Shown: positions 1 through 12,035, counted from the first letter of the stretch. The stretch: DNA of 64,000 bases from Paenibacillus xylaniclasticus (GCF_004001065.1 NZ_BIML01000005.1:1-64000), one strand, 5' to 3'. Program-made: numbers and translations. Notes: generated from the letters alone by a model not told the origin.

Positions 1-37
1 GCTGACTTGCTATTTGTTCGGATCGACGTGATCCATA

Positions 38-55
38 TGTTCAGTTTTCAAAGAA
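38..55 (-). other. rRNA operon leader, boxA-like motif
   Basis: Read on the minus strand, this is TTCTTTGAAAACTGAACA, the sequence typically found in Bacillales rRNA leaders just before 16S rRNA and tied to antitermination. It lies downstream of two sigma-A type promoters and is followed by a small GGATC/GATCC stem at 20-34. The 16S gene itself would begin beyond the left edge. Nothing between 1 and 245 looks like a real protein gene. Confidence 0.75.
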
Positions 56-94
56 CTTGTATCGTCGACGCTTTATCAGCGGCAACAGTTAATC

Positions 95-123
95 ATTATA
101 TCAGCATCAAACTTCATTGTCAA
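95..123 (-). promoter_or_regulatory. sigma-A promoter of rRNA operon (proximal)
   Basis: The minus strand reads TTGACA (118-123), a 17-base spacer, then TATAAT (95-100), which is a perfect consensus. It points left toward the boxA-like leader, as expected for an rrn P2 promoter. Confidence 0.85.
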
Positions 124-189
124 CAACATTCTTCATTACTATTATTCCGAAGTTTGTTATTTTCTTTGTCGTCCGAAGCGACAAGAAAT

Positions 190-218
190 AATATACCACG
201 CAGACAACTGAAATACAA
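190..218 (-). promoter_or_regulatory. sigma-A promoter of rRNA operon (distal)
   Basis: The minus strand reads TTGTAT (213-218), 17 bases, then TATATT (190-195), about 95 bp upstream of the consensus promoter. Tandem P1/P2 promoters are usual for Bacillales rRNA operons. The match is weaker than the proximal one. Confidence 0.6.
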
Positions 219-245
219 CTTGTAAAATTGACCAGTTACTCATTC

Positions 246-284
246 AAAAAGACCTTCTCTCTGCTTACAGGCAGAGAGAAGGTC
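246..284 (-). terminator. intrinsic terminator after ligA
   Basis: A perfect 14-bp inverted repeat (251-264 and 271-284, 6-base loop) is followed on the minus strand by TTTTT (246-250). It sits just past the ligA stop codon and separates ligA from the rRNA operon. Confidence 0.9.
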
Positions 285-300
285 CTCTACGCTACAAAGC

Positions 301-2382
<2,082 letters not shown>

Positions 2383-2413
2383 CTAAAATATCAACGTCAT
2401 AAGCGCTGTACCT

Positions 2414-2697
2414 GTTACTCCAACGGCGCTCTAACGGTACACTTTAAGCACGCTAACGGTACTTCAGTTACTCCCGCGGCGCTCTAACGGCACACTTCTA
2501 GCACGTTAGCCGCACTTTTGTTACTCCTGTGGCGCTCTAACGGTACACTTCTAGCACGCTAACGGTACTTCAGTTACTCCTGTGGCGCTCTAACGGCACA
2601 CTTCTAGCACGTTAGCGGTACTTTTGTTACTCCTGCGGCGCTTTAACGGCACACTTCTAGCACGTTAGCCGCACTTTTGTTACTCCTGTGGCGCTTG
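2414..2697. repeat. 53-bp tandem repeat array between pcrA and ligA
   Basis: Five complete copies start at 2414, 2467, 2520, 2573 and 2626, each exactly 53 bp. A partial sixth starts at 2679 and runs into the pcrA stop region. Each unit contains GTTACTCC, GGCGCTCTAACGG and a second, related TAACGG or TTAGC half, so the unit itself looks like a degenerate dimer. Copies 1 and 3 share one set of variants and copies 2, 4 and 5 another. There are no unique spacers, so it is not a CRISPR array. The remaining 2323-2413 holds nothing recognisable. Confidence 0.9.
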
Positions 2698-5082
2698 CTA
2701 CACCTTTGTAATAGGTGCAAAAGCCGCTAGCAGCTTCTTCAGGCCGATCGGAGCCGGGAATGCAATTTGCAGCTCAGTGTCTTTGCCGGCCCCCTTGACA
2801 GAGACGATGACGCCTACACCCCACGATTTGTGGGCAACTTTATCGCCCGCATTGAACGCGTCGCCGGAGCCGCCGGCTGCGGCTCCTGCACCCGCCGCCT
2901 TGGCGGCGGCATCAAGCGGCGAGCTGACTCTCACGCCGCTGCTTGCGCCAGGCGCGCCGCCTGCAGGGGCGCGTCCGGCGCTTGGGGCGCCGCCGCGGTA
3001 GCCGAAGCCGCCAGTCGGCTGGCTGGCTGGCGCTGCGGCGCCCCCGCGGCGCGCGGCGGCCCATCCGCCTGCCGCGCCGCCGCTGTAGCCAAGCCCGCCG
3101 CCAATTGTGCGGCCGGGCGAGGCTATTGTCTTGAATTCATCCGGAATTTCCTGGATGAATCGCGAAGGCGGGTTGGTCGCGGTACGGCCGAACAGCGTCC
3201 GCATGCGGGCACACAGCAAATACAGCTTCTTCTCCGCCCGCGTAATGCCGACATAAGCAAGACGGCGTTCCTCTTCAAGCTCCTCGTTGTCCATGAACGC
3301 CCGACTGTGCGGGAAGACGCTCTCTTCCATACCGATGATGAACACGACCGGGAACTCCAAGCCTTTTGCACTGTGCATCGTCATCAGAATGACGGCGTCC
3401 TGCGGCTGCTCCTCCTCGTCGTCCTTGTTCATCGTATCGATATCCGCAATCAGGGCTAGATCGGTCAAGAACGCAACAAGCGACTTGTCCTCATTGTTCT
3501 TCTCGAACTCCTGCGTCACGGACAGAAACTCCTCGATATTCTCGATGCGAGCCTTCGACTCAAGCGTATTCTCCCGGTGCAGCTCAAGCTTGTACTCTGA
3601 CAGCTCAAGCACCTTCTCCGTCAGCTCCGTCACGGACAAATAATCGACCATACGCTGTAAATCGGCGATCATATCACGGAATTGAACGAGCGCTGTCCTT
3701 GCTTTGCCGCTAACTTCAAGACCGCCGAACTCGTCCAGCGTGCCGAGCGCTGCATACATGGAAATGCCGCGCCGTGCGGCTTCCTCCGCAATTTTACCAA
3801 CGGTCGTATCACCGATTCCCCGCTTCGGCACATTAATAATCCGCACCAAACTAATATCGTCGTCCGGATTCGAGATAAGGCGCAAGTAAGCGAGAATGTC
3901 CTTGATCTCTTTGCGATCATAGAACTTAATGCCGCCTACGATCTGATATGGAATATCCGATTTGATCAGAATTTCCTCGATCACCCGGGACTGGGCATTC
4001 GTCCGGTACAATATTGCATGGTCCGAATATCGGCGCCCTTCCTTCACGTTCTTCGCAATCTCGCCCGTTACGAAGTAGCCTTCGTCATGCTCCGAATCCG
4101 CTTGATAGACGGTTACCTCATCGCCTGGACCTCGGTCCGTCCACAGACGCTTCGCTTTGCGGCCGGTATTATTGCCGATAACCGCATTCGCAGCGTTCAA
4201 AATGTTCGAAGTAGACCGATAGTTCTGCTCAAGAAGAATCGTCTTCGCTTCGGGATAGTCTTCTTCGAAGTTCAAAATATTCGTAATATCCGCACCGCGC
4301 CAGCGGTAAATCGACTGATCGCTATCGCCGACGACGCAAATATTATGATGCTTATCTGCCAGCATACGGCACAGCATATACTGCGCACGGTTCGTATCCT
4401 GATACTCATCGACGTGAATATAACGGAACTTGTTCTGATAGAACTCCAGCACGTCCGGCTCGTCCTTGAACAGCTGAATCGTCGTCATAATCAAATCGTC
4501 GAAGTCGAGCGAGTTGTTGGCGCGCAGCCGCTTCTGATAGGCCTCATAGACGTTCGCCGCGATCTGCTCGAAATAATCGCCAACCTTCGCCGAGAACCTG
4601 TCCGGCGTGAGCAACTCGTTCTTCGCACTGGAAATCGCCGACTGCACCGCTTTCGGCTCGAACTTCTTCGTGTCGATATTCTGTTCCTTCATAATGTTGC
4701 GAATAACGGACAATTGATCGGCCGAATCCAGAATGGAGAAGCTCGACGTAAAGCCGATGCGGCTAATATCTCTGCGCAATATGCGCACGCACATCGAGTG
4801 GAAGGTCGATACCCATATATCGCTGCCCGAAGGTCCGACTAGCTGGGCGACACGCCCCTGCATCTCACGAGCCGCTTTATTCGTAAACGTAATCGCCAGA
4901 ATGCTCCACGGCGCTACACGTCTCTTCTCGATCAAATAAGCGATCCGGTGCGTCAGCACGCGCGTCTTGCCGCTTCCTGCCCCCGCCATAATAAGCAGCG
5001 GTCCTTCTGTTGCCTGCACCGCCGCCCGCTGCTCCGGATTCAGCTTCTCGACTGCAGCGTCAATATCCATTGAATTAAACAT
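2698..5082 (-). CDS. pcrA: ATP-dependent DNA helicase PcrA (UvrD family)
   Basis: An SF1A 3'-5' helicase for repair and rolling-circle replication. Visible motifs are Walker A AGAGSGKT at 33-40, DEYQDTN, QNYRS, and the C-terminal VAHKSWGVG block that in the family contacts RNA polymerase. At 794 residues it is longer than the B. subtilis protein. The extra length is an Ala/Gly-rich low-complexity linker of roughly 80 residues between the helicase core and the C-terminal domain, encoded by a very GC-rich stretch (about 2870-3115). AAAGGAG 11 bases upstream supports the ATG at 5082 rather than the Met at codon 5. Confidence 0.97.
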   Translation of the reverse strand: MFNSMDIDAAVEKLNPEQRAAVQATEGPLLIMAGAGSGKTRVLTHRIAYLIEKRRVAPWSILAITFTNKAAREMQGRVAQLVGPSGSDIWVSTFHSMCVRILRRDISRIGFTSSFSILDSADQLSVIRNIMKEQNIDTKKFEPKAVQSAISSAKNELLTPDRFSAKVGDYFEQIAANVYEAYQKRLRANNSLDFDDLIMTTIQLFKDEPDVLEFYQNKFRYIHVDEYQDTNRAQYMLCRMLADKHHNICVVGDSDQSIYRWRGADITNILNFEEDYPEAKTILLEQNYRSTSNILNAANAVIGNNTGRKAKRLWTDRGPGDEVTVYQADSEHDEGYFVTGEIAKNVKEGRRYSDHAILYRTNAQSRVIEEILIKSDIPYQIVGGIKFYDRKEIKDILAYLRLISNPDDDISLVRIINVPKRGIGDTTVGKIAEEAARRGISMYAALGTLDEFGGLEVSGKARTALVQFRDMIADLQRMVDYLSVTELTEKVLELSEYKLELHRENTLESKARIENIEEFLSVTQEFEKNNEDKSLVAFLTDLALIADIDTMNKDDEEEQPQDAVILMTMHSAKGLEFPVVFIIGMEESVFPHSRAFMDNEELEEERRLAYVGITRAEKKLYLLCARMRTLFGRTATNPPSRFIQEIPDEFKTIASPGRTIGGGLGYSGGAAGGWAAARRGGAAAPASQPTGGFGYRGGAPSAGRAPAGGAPGASSGVRVSSPLDAAAKAAGAGAAAGGSGDAFNAGDKVAHKSWGVGVIVSVKGAGKDTELQIAFPAPIGLKKLLAAFAPITKV

Positions 5083-5229
5083 CGTATCGTTAACTCCTTT
5101 GCCATTCGGCTAGGCCTAACCGGCCGCGATGCTCAAACCTCGGCACGGCCAGCATTTCGGCACATCCATGCCGCGAAATGACCCGCTCCTAACGTCTTGT
5201 GTTCGCATCGTTGTTCGCCTTGTATGTCT

Positions 5230-5258
5230 AGTCTATTCAACCACCGAAGCGGTGTCAA
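5230..5258 (-). promoter_or_regulatory. sigma-A promoter for pcrA
   Basis: The minus strand reads TTGACA (5253-5258), 17 bases, then TAGACT (5230-5235), about 150 bp upstream of pcrA. It lies in the 370-bp gap between pcrB and pcrA (5083-5452), which otherwise shows no gene or hairpin. So pcrA probably has its own promoter besides readthrough from pcrB. Confidence 0.7.
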
Positions 5259-5452
5259 TTTTTCGTTCAGGCAGCACAAAAAAGACGGCTTTCCAGCAAC
5301 AGGAGAAGCGCTTGACCGGCACGTCTTGGAGTTCCTTCGTCACTCTTCGCATCCACTTCAACGCTTTCTGTCTGAAAACCGTCTTGTCTTTATCGTTCGC
5401 GCGGGCTGCTCTCCATCATTCGCACGAACATTTGTCTCGTCTTCCTCTACCG

Positions 5453-6160
5453 TTATACAACTAAGCTTGTTTCCTTAACTGCCTGTACCGTTGCCAGTGC
5501 CGATTCCAGATCGGAATAAATGACGTTACCGACGATAACCGTATGTGCCGCTCGAGCTGCTTCAGCTGCCCGCTCGACGCTGTCGATTCCGCCGCCATAT
5601 ATGATTCTTGCCTGCGAGACGCTCTTCGTTGCCCGTTTCACGAGCGACATGTCTCCGAACGTGCCGCTATATTCAATATACACGATTGGCAGACGCATCA
5701 GCCGATCGGCTGCTTGCACATAGGCAATAGCTTCATCCTCCGTCATATCCGACCGCGCACCACTTACTTTCGCTGCTGTTGCTTCACCGTTCAGAATGAG
5801 GTATCCTTCCCCAGCTGTTATCTCCCACGGAATAAGTTGACCGAACTCGCGCACCGCCTCTGACTGTCTGCCGATAAGCCATTCCGCCTTCTCTGCATTC
5901 AGCACAAGTGGGACGAAATAATAGTCAAAGCCCGGCACAGCCGCCTCAAGACTCGTTACTTCAAGCACGCAATCTACCGCATAACGACGTATTCGCGACA
6001 GTAACTCAACGGTGTTGTCAAAGGTTACGCCGCTCGAGCCGCCAACCATAATAGCGTCTGTGCCTGACATGCATATCGCATCCAGCGCTTCATCCGATAG
6101 CTCACGATCCGGGTCGAGCTTGAATAGGTGCCGCCAGCTAGCATACCACGCCCCGTCCAT
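5453..6160 (-). CDS. pcrB: heptaprenylglyceryl phosphate synthase PcrB
   Basis: A TIM-barrel prenyltransferase that joins a polyprenyl diphosphate to glycerol-1-phosphate, giving archaea-type ether lipid precursors in Bacillales. The 235-residue length fits. Visible blocks are GTDAIMVGGSSG near the N-terminus, YIEYSGTFGD and YGGGI near the C-terminus, all typical of the PcrB/GGGPS fold and its phosphate-binding loops. GGAG lies 9 bases before the ATG. It precedes pcrA as in B. subtilis. Confidence 0.93.
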   Translation of the reverse strand: MDGAWYASWRHLFKLDPDRELSDEALDAICMSGTDAIMVGGSSGVTFDNTVELLSRIRRYAVDCVLEVTSLEAAVPGFDYYFVPLVLNAEKAEWLIGRQSEAVREFGQLIPWEITAGEGYLILNGEATAAKVSGARSDMTEDEAIAYVQAADRLMRLPIVYIEYSGTFGDMSLVKRATKSVSQARIIYGGGIDSVERAAEAARAAHTVIVGNVIYSDLESALATVQAVKETSLVV

Positions 6161-6198
6161 AATGCCACTCTCCTGCCCATTGTTGATGTCATGTCATC

Positions 6199-6227
6199 AG
6201 TCTAGGACAACGGCCAGAGCGTGTCAA
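6199..6227 (-). promoter_or_regulatory. sigma-A promoter for pcrB
   Basis: The minus strand reads TTGACA (6222-6227), 17 bases, then TAGACT (6199-6204), about 40 bp upstream of pcrB. Both hexamers and the spacing match the pcrA promoter. Confidence 0.75.
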
Positions 6228-6316
6228 ACGTACGACCCTTCACCTTGTGCATGGCATCCATTGCACAGTGTGATGAAGCCGGGCATGATCATAAGACGTA
6301 ACCCGGCAATGCGTTG

Positions 6317-8827
6317 TTATTTCACCAACTGGCCGCGCGTAACGCCCAACTGATTAATGGCCTTCAGGCTGCGCCATACTTGTGTACCGCTGATACGGCC
6401 CGCAAGTGCATCCTCGTACAGCTCCATGACCTCGCGTACTTTCTCGGCTGTTTCTTCCAAGAACTCGATGCGGAACAAGCGGACGCCAAGGTCGATGAAG
6501 TTCGTCAAATATTCCGCTCCCGATTGCTCAATCGCATTATAAACCGTATTGCGGCAGCCTTCGTCCACGCGCACCGGATGTGACATGCCGATCCGATCCT
6601 GCAGCGATGCCCGCTTCTCTTCGCATGGACGGCCGCAGTTCGTATAGTTCGTGCCCTCGCTCATGAAGGTACAGTATACGCAATGCTCCGTATGGAACAT
6701 CGGCAAATGCTGATGCAGCACAACTTCAAGCTTCGACGTATCCGCATAGCGGAGCATGTCAACCATCTGCTGAACGTTCAGATCGTACGACGGCGTCACA
6801 AGGTCACAGCCGACCTCCGTGAACAGGCTGGCCGTCTTATGATTCGCAATATTCAGCGAGAAATCGCCAATGATCCGCGGGAACGGCTCACCTGGCGCCT
6901 GACTAGCGCGGGCACGCAAATAATAGTAGAGCGCTCCAGTGTTGCGCACGAGAACGGCATCCGGCTTCAGCTTCAAAATATTCGCATGGTAGCCGTTCTC
7001 GCCCGGCATATGAATGCGCGGCGTCGCAAGCGCAATCGGCTTTCCGGCCTGCCGGGCAATCTCAATCGCAGCCGGAAATTGCTTAATAAATTCGAAGTCC
7101 GCATAGATCATCGCAGCGCTCGTATGAACCGCAGCCTGCACCTGCTCCAGCGTCCGGCAAAGCACTGTCAATTCCGGTTTCTTCGCCGGATCTGAATGAC
7201 CCCGCTTCGCATCGGCAAAAATATCAACATCATATTTCGTATACATCGGAGGCTTCGGACGCTCCACCGTCAGCTGTTCGACCGCTGCGCGGCGAATCCG
7301 GTTCAGCTCGCGAACCGGCACGATCAGATCGCCTTCCAATTCGACCTCCAGAGACTCAAGCTGATACAGCGTGCCGCCTAAACGGCCGAACTGATCTTGA
7401 AGAAGCGCTTTATCCATAGGGCGCTTAAGAGCGGTCTCCAGCGGCATCTCGGATTCTACCGTAACCGTCGTGCCTTTCTGCACATCCGTCCATACCGTTA
7501 CCATCGGCTCGCCCGCACGGCCGCTTACGCGAACGTGCATCGGGAACACACGGTACGGCTTGTCCGTCTCGAACGTAGCCCGCAGACGCTTATCGAGCGC
7601 GGGATCGCTCGTCTTCCATATTTTATCGCCAGCCTTTACGCGGCGAAGATCAACGTCATTACGTCCTGGCACAATCTCCAGCACGACGCCCTCCTGCGCC
7701 TCACCCTCAATCTTCACGCCTTGCCGACGCAGATCATAGACACGTCCGCCTTCTTCCTTCTTCGTCGGATCGCCGGCATCAAAGACGATACCGTCGCCGC
7801 GCTTAAGCGGCGCTTCGATCCGGCAAATGACAGCATCGCGGAGCACGCGCTCGACACGTCCGAGATAGACGCCCCGGCTTTTCGGGAACGTACCGTCCAC
7901 AAGCTGCTTATTGTTCGTCCCATGCAGGAAGCCGTGCGTAAATCCGCGAGAGAAGCTTTGCTGCAGCTCGCGTACCTCTTCCTTCGAAGGCGTTGTATCT
8001 AGTCCGTCAAAATAGTTATCAATCACTTTGCGGTATTTGCTGACGACGTTCGCAACATACTCCGGGCTTTTGAGCCGTCCTTCAATCTTGAACGAAGTAA
8101 CCCCCGCTTCAATCAGCTCCGGCATAATATCGATCGCAGCCAAATCCTTCGGCGACAACAAATAAGCCACATCGCCCATCGGCTGTTGTACGCCATCCAC
8201 CATCAAATCATATGGCAGACGGCAAGCTTGCGCGCACTCGCCTCGGTTCGCCGAACGGCCGCCCCACATTTCGCTCGTTAAGCATTGGCCCGAATACGAT
8301 ACACATAGCGCGCCGTGCACGAATACTTCCATCGGAAGCTTCGCCTGCTCGCCAATTTTCTGGATTTGCTTCAAATTGTTTTCCCGGCCGAGCACGACCC
8401 GCTCCATGTTGAACGGTTTTGTAAACTCGACAGCCTCCGGCGACGTAATCGTCATCTGGGTCGAGCCATGAATCGGAAAGTCCGGTGACATCTCCCGAAT
8501 CAGCTTAACAAGACCGAGATCCTGCACAATCACTGCATCGACACCTGCATCGATACAAGCCTCAATCAGCTTCTTCGCATCCTCTAACTCGTCCTCAAAT
8601 ACGAGAATGTTGAACGTCAAAAAGCCTTTTACCCCGTAGCTGTGCAGGAACGCCATAATTTCCGGCAGCTCGTCGGTTTGAAAATTGTTCGCCCTTGCCC
8701 GTGCATTAAATTTCTCTACGCCAAAAAATATCGCATCGGCTCCGTTGGCTACCGCCGCACGCATGCAATCCCAATCGCCTGCAGGCGCCAGCAGCTCCAC
8801 GTCGCTGCGCTTCATCTGTTTCGTCAT
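6317..8827 (-). CDS. U32 family protein with DUF3656-like middle region (probable RNA hydroxylation)
   Basis: At 836 residues this is a long member of the U32 'collagenase-like' family. The N-terminal TIM-barrel part carries GADAIFFG and the family signature around GGRSANRGECAQACR. A middle region resembles DUF3656, and a cysteine-rich segment near the C-terminus (TEHCVYC, then NCGRPC) fits metal or Fe-S binding. Relatives RlhA and TrhP hydroxylate 23S rRNA or tRNA uridine; which RNA this one acts on cannot be told from sequence. AAAGGATGG 8 bases before the ATG supports the start. It is a single gene, and no clear terminator is seen after it. Confidence 0.85.
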   Translation of the reverse strand: MTKQMKRSDVELLAPAGDWDCMRAAVANGADAIFFGVEKFNARARANNFQTDELPEIMAFLHSYGVKGFLTFNILVFEDELEDAKKLIEACIDAGVDAVIVQDLGLVKLIREMSPDFPIHGSTQMTITSPEAVEFTKPFNMERVVLGRENNLKQIQKIGEQAKLPMEVFVHGALCVSYSGQCLTSEMWGGRSANRGECAQACRLPYDLMVDGVQQPMGDVAYLLSPKDLAAIDIMPELIEAGVTSFKIEGRLKSPEYVANVVSKYRKVIDNYFDGLDTTPSKEEVRELQQSFSRGFTHGFLHGTNNKQLVDGTFPKSRGVYLGRVERVLRDAVICRIEAPLKRGDGIVFDAGDPTKKEEGGRVYDLRRQGVKIEGEAQEGVVLEIVPGRNDVDLRRVKAGDKIWKTSDPALDKRLRATFETDKPYRVFPMHVRVSGRAGEPMVTVWTDVQKGTTVTVESEMPLETALKRPMDKALLQDQFGRLGGTLYQLESLEVELEGDLIVPVRELNRIRRAAVEQLTVERPKPPMYTKYDVDIFADAKRGHSDPAKKPELTVLCRTLEQVQAAVHTSAAMIYADFEFIKQFPAAIEIARQAGKPIALATPRIHMPGENGYHANILKLKPDAVLVRNTGALYYYLRARASQAPGEPFPRIIGDFSLNIANHKTASLFTEVGCDLVTPSYDLNVQQMVDMLRYADTSKLEVVLHQHLPMFHTEHCVYCTFMSEGTNYTNCGRPCEEKRASLQDRIGMSHPVRVDEGCRNTVYNAIEQSGAEYLTNFIDLGVRLFRIEFLEETAEKVREVMELYEDALAGRISGTQVWRSLKAINQLGVTRGQLVK

Positions 8828-8900
8828 TGCTTGGCTTCGCCATCCTTTAAGCTTTCTATTGCTCTAAGTGTACCAGAGCGAACCCCCTGATTCCACCGGG

Positions 8901-8943
8901 AAAAATAAGCGCCGCCTTCGGCCTAAGACCGAGAGCGGCGCTT
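8901..8943 (-). terminator. intrinsic terminator after stalk-domain gene
   Basis: AAGCGCCGC (8907-8915) pairs with GCGGCGCTT (8935-8943), and inner bases can pair too. On the minus strand the hairpin is followed by TTATTTTT. It ends the HtrA/stalk-protein transcript before the U32 gene. Confidence 0.85.
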
Positions 8944-8965
8944 CATCAATAAATTAGATCATGAT

Positions 8966-10888
8966 TTACTTCGTGAAAGTAAACGATTCGATTACTTTGG
9001 CAATTTTGTCGCGGTTAGCTTGCGTATCGTTCGCTTTTCTCAAATCTACGTTAATAATAATAAGGCCATCATCATTAGGATTGTCGACAATATAGAAGAT
9101 ATAATTGTACGGAGTTTCTGCTTTAAGCGTCTCCGTCTCTACTACATGATAGTTCAATCCATTAATCGTCTCAGTTGTTAACGATTTAACATTATCGCCA
9201 AACGAGCCGTCCGAATCATTACTGTTAACATACTTTTTGATCCCTTCCGCGTAGTCGCTGGAGGTATAATCAGTTGTAACCGCGCTAATACCGAAATAGC
9301 CATAAGGAGTCATATAACTTACGAAATCAGCGTCGAAATTAGTTTTAATCCCTGACCACGCCTTCGGAATAGAGATCGAATAACTATACTCTTTGCTCGA
9401 CTTCTTCATTACAGCATTCTCGAGCTCGCCTTCGTCGTCCATAATTCCGAAGTTGTTATCGATATATGCCGTATCGAGCAATAGAGAGCTCGTAAGCGTA
9501 TTGAACAGCTGCTGTTCTCTGGCAGGCTTGTCATTATTATAGCTGAAGTCGATTTCGAATTTATGATTACCGGAAATTAAATAAATTTCGTAATTGGTTA
9601 TCCATTCCTTTTGATTCAAGCTGTATTTATATTTCAATACCTGGCCTTGACCGTTGCTCAAGTTAATGGTTGATTCAGTGACATCCTTCAAATACCCTTC
9701 CGCATATCGGTTTTCCAGCTTCGTACGTTCGCTTGCTCTCCATTGCTCAGCTGTCTCGCCTGCATTCACAGAATAAATGGATAGACCGATAAATCCCTCA
9801 TCACTGTAGAAGAACGGACTCGTCGCCTGCTCCAGACGATGCCAATTCGCAGGCATCTTGATTTGCAGACCGAAATCTTTGTCGTGAATGGTTACCATGC
9901 CGTCAACGACTTTCGTCACATCTTTCAGTTTGCGGTCGGACGAATCGAACGAAAGTGTGAAGCTGTCTAGCTGCGCCTGGTATTTGTTCAGTGCTTCACG
10001 TGATTCCGCCTTTAATCCCGCCATCACGATGTAGATCCGTTTGCCCTTCTGAACGGCACGATATTCATAAAACCATCCGGAACGGCTTTTCGTCACATAA
10101 CGTTCAAACGATGTGCCATTAACCGAGATCGTCTTTTTCTCCATCACAATCTCATCATTATCGAAGTAGTCTTCAATATACTCACGAAGCTCATCTGTCG
10201 ACAGTTCCTCTTCGACATCTTCGATGCCGACGATCAGGTTCGGATCATCCGTCCCGGCCGTCCATGACGTCCAATCGCCATTGTCGGATTGGTACAAGAG
10301 CGTAAGATCGGTCGGATACTGCATGCTCCAGCCCCAATAGCTGTCCCCGATCTTCGTCTTTCCAGCATCCGAATCAATCGCTGTTGTGCCCTTCGTACCT
10401 TGGCTGGACTCACTTGCTGTCTTCCCGGTTATCGTAATCTTGTTGCCGCTTACGGCTACATCGGCACCGAACGCCTGCGCAATGACACGAACCGGAACCA
10501 TCGTTACGCTATTCACAATTGTAGGCGCTGCCGGCAGCGTCGATACTTTACCATTCACTGTTACTTTATTGCTGCCGATCGTAAGCACGACAGTCGTCGA
10601 GTTGAACGTCAGCGTAATTTTTTTGTTGTTCTCCAGCTTCAGCTTAGCGCCGAATGCTTTCGTGATGACGCTGAGTGGAACGAGCGTCGTACCGTTCACC
10701 TTCACTGGTTTCTGGATCGTCGATGCTTCTCCATTAATTTTGACTGTCGAGCTGCCGACCGAAAGCTCGATTTTGACGCTTTGAGCCTCGGACGATGATG
10801 ATGCTGTTGCTGCTGCAGATGCTGCAGTTAAAGGAATACTCATGAGCATGCTTATTACAGTCAGTATGACAAGCAGTCGTTTGGACAT
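8966..10888 (-). CDS. secreted copper-amine-oxidase N-domain (stalk) protein with three repeated modules
   Basis: A 640-residue exported protein. A Sec signal peptide (residues 1-26, ending in AASAA) is followed by two stalk/Cu-amine-oxidase-N type repeats (about 40-160) with the VNGTTLVPL and VNSVTMVPV signatures. Three related modules of about 150 residues each then start near GDSYWGWSMQYP, FGLQIKMPANW and YSYSISIPKAW. Their pattern recalls Mog1/PsbP-type folds, which is inference only. It is probably held at the cell wall; function unknown. It is the last gene of an operon with the HtrA-like protease 31 bp upstream, and it has a paralogue at 12253-13977. AAGGAG supports the start. Confidence 0.85.
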   Translation of the reverse strand: MSKRLLVILTVISMLMSIPLTAASAAATASSSSEAQSVKIELSVGSSTVKINGEASTIQKPVKVNGTTLVPLSVITKAFGAKLKLENNKKITLTFNSTTVVLTIGSNKVTVNGKVSTLPAAPTIVNSVTMVPVRVIAQAFGADVAVSGNKITITGKTASESSQGTKGTTAIDSDAGKTKIGDSYWGWSMQYPTDLTLLYQSDNGDWTSWTAGTDDPNLIVGIEDVEEELSTDELREYIEDYFDNDEIVMEKKTISVNGTSFERYVTKSRSGWFYEYRAVQKGKRIYIVMAGLKAESREALNKYQAQLDSFTLSFDSSDRKLKDVTKVVDGMVTIHDKDFGLQIKMPANWHRLEQATSPFFYSDEGFIGLSIYSVNAGETAEQWRASERTKLENRYAEGYLKDVTESTINLSNGQGQVLKYKYSLNQKEWITNYEIYLISGNHKFEIDFSYNNDKPAREQQLFNTLTSSLLLDTAYIDNNFGIMDDEGELENAVMKKSSKEYSYSISIPKAWSGIKTNFDADFVSYMTPYGYFGISAVTTDYTSSDYAEGIKKYVNSNDSDGSFGDNVKSLTTETINGLNYHVVETETLKAETPYNYIFYIVDNPNDDGLIIINVDLRKANDTQANRDKIAKVIESFTFTK

Positions 10889-10919
10889 GAGGGACTCTCT
10901 CCTTGAACGTTAGTTCGTG

Positions 10920-12035
10920 TTATTGCTTCCATTGGCTAAGCTTCAATTTCTTCGTGACGAGATCCCCATCGGAAAGAAGCGTAACTTCGACAGTTTGCTC
11001 CGGCAAATACCCTTTAAGCAGCTCGTTCACTTCGACGATAGAAGATACCTGTACGCCGGCAACCGAATAGAGCTCGTCGCCAACAGCTATACCTGCTTTT
11101 TTGGCGGCATCGCTCACGACTTTCGTTACCGTCAATGGATCGGTCGTCGGCAGCCCAACGATTGCCGACCAGCTTTCTTCCAATTCAACTCCGAGTGAAG
11201 CACGGTTGACCTTGCCATATTTCGTGAAATGCTTCAACACATACTGCACCGTATCCATCGGAATCGAAAACCCAAGATTGTCAACATCATCGCTGACAAA
11301 CTTCATCGAGTTGATGCCGATCACTTCACCTTTCATATTGACAAGCGGGCCTCCGCTGTTACCCGGATTAATCGCAGCATCCGTCTGCAGCAGCTGGTAA
11401 TACGAGGACACCGAACGATTCATACCGCTCAGAATACCGCTCGTTGCTGTGTTTCTTAGAGAGAACGATACCGGCGTTCCGATCGCAACAACCTGCTCAC
11501 CCTCTTGAATATTGAGCGGCAGTGAAGCGAATACAGCCGGCTTCAGCCCCGATGCGTTCACCTTGACAACCGCCAGGTCACTTGTTTCATCGATATACAA
11601 CGTTTTCCCATTAAATTGTTTACCGTCGGCCGTCACCACTACAATGCTGCTTAAATCTTTGACGACGTGAGCATTCGTGACGATTTGCCCATCCGACTTC
11701 CATACGACACCCGTCCCATGCGCCAGTGCATTGCGATTGTCATAGCCTTTGACCTTGCCAATTATCGCTACAACAGAAGGCGACACTTTCTTCACGACGT
11801 CTGTTACCTGATTAGCCGGCGTATAGCTGTACTTGCCCGTCTTCGAATCGTATGTCCCTGAACCACCGAAAGTACTCGTAACCGCACTCGCCTTGACATA
11901 GACCTCACCGTTGATGATTTTGGCGTCAAACGATAATACATTGCTTGCCGAGCCGCCTGCAGCCCAGGCAGTTCCAACCGCAAAAATCATAACGGCGATT
12001 GCCGCTGCTGCCAGCCGTAGCAATACTTTTGACAT
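10920..12035 (-). CDS. HtrA-like secreted serine protease (S1C) with N-terminal stalk-like domain
   Basis: At 371 residues, with a signal peptide ending AWA (about residue 25), it should act outside the membrane. The trypsin-like domain has a complete triad: H123 in TNAHVV, D153 in TSDLAVV and S227 in GNSGGP. A PDZ domain occupies about 270-365. Between signal and protease (about 33-75) lies a short segment resembling half of a Cu-amine-oxidase-N repeat, the same domain type carried by both neighbours. The long GGGGGG ribosome-binding site is 8 bases from the ATG. Unlike DegP or HtrA of Bacillus it has a cleavable signal rather than a membrane anchor. Its substrates may be the neighbouring proteins, but that is only suggested by position. 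Confidence 0.88.
   Translation of the reverse strand: MSKVLLRLAAAAIAVMIFAVGTAWAAGGSASNVLSFDAKIINGEVYVKASAVTSTFGGSGTYDSKTGKYSYTPANQVTDVVKKVSPSVVAIIGKVKGYDNRNALAHGTGVVWKSDGQIVTNAHVVKDLSSIVVVTADGKQFNGKTLYIDETSDLAVVKVNASGLKPAVFASLPLNIQEGEQVVAIGTPVSFSLRNTATSGILSGMNRSVSSYYQLLQTDAAINPGNSGGPLVNMKGEVIGINSMKFVSDDVDNLGFSIPMDTVQYVLKHFTKYGKVNRASLGVELEESWSAIVGLPTTDPLTVTKVVSDAAKKAGIAVGDELYSVAGVQVSSIVEVNELLKGYLPEQTVEVTLLSDGDLVTKKLKLSQWKQ

Noticed and set aside
7-225. A 72-codon plus-strand open frame at the left edge.
   Set aside because: It runs antisense through a consensus rRNA promoter pair and the boxA-like leader, has no ribosome-binding site and no family likeness.
2414-2697. The regular repeat array as a CRISPR.
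   Set aside because: Copies are directly joined with no unique spacers, and no cas genes are nearby.
6278-6307. GCCGGG/CCCGGC hairpin downstream of the U32 gene as a terminator.
   Set aside because: It has a long loop, a short stem and no T-run in the direction of transcription.
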